A stretch of 7,328 bases of DNA. Source: a bacterium. Its GTDB lineage: Bacteria > Hydrogenedentota > Hydrogenedentia > Hydrogenedentiales > SLHB01. The stretch spans positions 1 through 7,328 of the forward strand of contig JAAEQP010001156.1 of the NCBI GenBank assembly GCA_024231375.1, in the 5' to 3' direction. Positions 6,227 through 7,328 of this stretch are shown here, piece after piece. Position 1 is the first letter of the stretch. The number at the start of each line of letters is the position of its first letter. Made by a program: the position numbers and the translations under genes. The notes under the pieces were generated by a model, which did no database searches, had not been told where the DNA came from, and saw only the letters and a list, made by a program, of their open reading frames with translations.

Positions 6227-6658
6227 TTATAGCAGGCGGACGATGACCGGGAGGTACATGGCTGCGATGAATGTGATGAACGAGAGGGCTCCGTCGATGG
6301 TCCACACGAGTCTACGCCGCGGGCCGATTGCGAGCAGCGTGGCGCGGGCAAGGAGTTGAAGGCCGGCCCAGAGCAGGGTCCACAGGGCGGACGGATGGAT
6401 CGTGTGCGCGCGGGCGGGTTGGCCGTCCAACGCGATGGCCATGGCGCGTGTAGCACCGCATCCGAAGCAGGGGCGTCCGGTCAGCGCACGAATGGCACAG
6501 GTTGCGGGCATGTCGCGTCCGAAGAGCCGGACCGGGCCGTCGGCGGTGTCGGGGCCTTGGGCGATGGTCAGTAGGGTCAGGACGGCGACCAGCAGAACGA
6601 GGCACGTTCCGTTAACGTAGCGGTAGATGCGGCGTGTCTGGTTGGGATTCGTTTGCAC
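6227..6658 (-). CDS. DUF2752 family small membrane protein
   Basis: This is a 143-residue inner-membrane protein with three predicted hydrophobic segments (about 17-34, 91-111 and 122-142). The diagnostic part is TGRPCFGCGATRA (60-72), matching the C-x-x-C-G-x-T-R motif of DUF2752 (PF10825), with a further Cys at 54. The function of the family is not established; the paired cysteines could be redox-active or bind metal at the membrane face. The start is GTG at 6658, six bases after the stop of the upstream gene (6665). No clear ribosome-binding site is seen, so translation is probably coupled to the upstream gene. It precedes the alpha/beta hydrolase by 48 bases. Confidence 0.85.
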   Translation of the reverse strand: MQTNPNQTRRIYRYVNGTCLVLLVAVLTLLTIAQGPDTADGPVRLFGRDMPATCAIRALTGRPCFGCGATRAMAIALDGQPARAHTIHPSALWTLLWAGLQLLARATLLAIGPRRRLVWTIDGALSFITFIAAMYLPVIVRLL

Positions 6659-6664
6659 GGGCGG

Positions 6665-7328
6665 TCAGGCGGGGACAACGGGATCGCCGTCCGTCGCGCG
6701 CGCGCGCCATTGGCCTGCGCGGATGAGCAATACCAGATTCGCGACGAGGATGATGACCAGTTGGGAGGCGATGGTGAAGTAGAGAAGCTTCGGGGGATTG
6801 GTGGCGCGCCATTGCGTGCTTGTCTGGGCCCTCACCATCTGGGCAAAGGTGGCCTTCACTTCGTGCATCAGGGCCTCGGGCTTGTCGGCGCGAAGGACGG
6901 CGCCTCCCGAGGATCGCGCCAAACGCTTGGCAGTACGGGTCCACGCGGCGGGCGCCGCGCCGCCCACGGTCACGAACCGGACGGGACCGGGCTCTTCCCC
7001 ACTCCAATCCACGAGGATGTCTTCCCATCCCACGAGGACGAGGATCTGCACTGCGCTAGGCCGCCAAGGGGTATCCTTGTCGTTCACGGCATCGGTCAGG
7101 AACGTGCCCATCGCCTCTGGGCCTTGCGCTTCCATCCGCGCGATGACGGAGAGTTGAGCGGCGGTTCCGGCCAGATCTTCGGTGAGGCCTAACTCACCAA
7201 GGCGGACGACGTCGGCCTCGGAACCGGGAAGAAGCACGCCCGCGCGAACATCCAGGGCGTCCTCGTCGCGCAGAGCCACGAGGGCGCGCGCAACGCCGAG
7301 GGCGCGTTCGCGCCTCAGGGTGAGTTCA
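6665..7328 (-). CDS. C-terminal part of a membrane-anchored protein, possibly VWA-like (truncated by window edge)
   Basis: The frame is open to the right-hand edge, so only the last 220 or so residues are visible; a GTG at 7279 is internal and not needed as a start. The visible part resembles the second half of a von Willebrand A fold. A LTDAVNDKD helix-like region is followed by the strand AVQILVLVGW, then PVRFVTVGG, then RLARSSGGAVLRADKPEAL, the usual late VWA strand-helix order. The metal-binding DxSxS motif, if any, would lie outside the window, so this call is tentative. One hydrophobic segment (about 40 to 19 residues from the C-terminus, LLYFTIASQLVIILVANLVL) anchors the protein with a short basic tail. 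It is followed six bases later by the DUF2752 gene. Confidence 0.7.
   Translation of the reverse strand, partial: ELTLRRERALGVARALVALRDEDALDVRAGVLLPGSEADVVRLGELGLTEDLAGTAAQLSVIARMEAQGPEAMGTFLTDAVNDKDTPWRPSAVQILVLVGWEDILVDWSGEEPGPVRFVTVGGAAPAAWTRTAKRLARSSGGAVLRADKPEALMHEVKATFAQMVRAQTSTQWRATNPPKLLYFTIASQLVIILVANLVLLIRAGQWRARATDGDPVVPA

Overview
The window is GC-rich bacterial DNA with eight protein-coding genes, one of them cut by the right-hand edge. It holds a formylglycine sulfatase with a twin-arginine leader, a GQSN-type (sialate O-acetylesterase-like) carbohydrate esterase, an alpha/beta hydrolase, a Gfo/Idh/MocA oxidoreductase and a DUF2752 membrane protein. This mix is typical of polysaccharide-degrading bacteria of the Planctomycetota/Lentisphaerota/Hydrogenedentota type. 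That placement is inferred from gene content, because no rRNA or other phylogenetic marker is present. No tRNA, rRNA, CRISPR array or intact transposase gene was seen.

Layout, left to right. Positions 1-129 hold one copy of a palindromic intergenic repeat and the 3' flank of the first operon. Positions 130-2027 are a tight three-gene minus-strand operon. It is transcribed from a plausible promoter near 2076-2104 in the order oxidoreductase, then two small paralogous Cys/His proteins that overlap by an ATGA stop/start. Positions 2028-2367 are a non-coding spacer with two unrelated palindromes: a short CCCTCTCCC hairpin and the second copy of the 52-base-core repeat. Positions 2368-3297 (minus) encode the exported esterase and 3417-4886 (plus) the sulfatase. 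These two are divergent across a 119-base region with an AT-rich patch. Positions 4887-5041 lie between convergent genes and carry the third repeat copy, which looks like a two-way terminator. Positions 5042-7328 are a second minus-strand run: a C-terminal fragment of a membrane-anchored, possibly VWA-like protein, then DUF2752, then the alpha/beta hydrolase.

How the genes may work together. The sulfatase and the two esterase/hydrolase genes would remove sulfate and acyl groups from complex glycans in the periplasm or outside the cell. The Gfo/Idh/MocA enzyme would act on a sugar or polyol in the cytoplasm. These are inferences from families; no substrate can be read from the sequence. The least explained parts are the tandem Cys/His paralogs coupled to the oxidoreductase and the repeat family, whose inner stem shows a compensatory base-pair change between copies.
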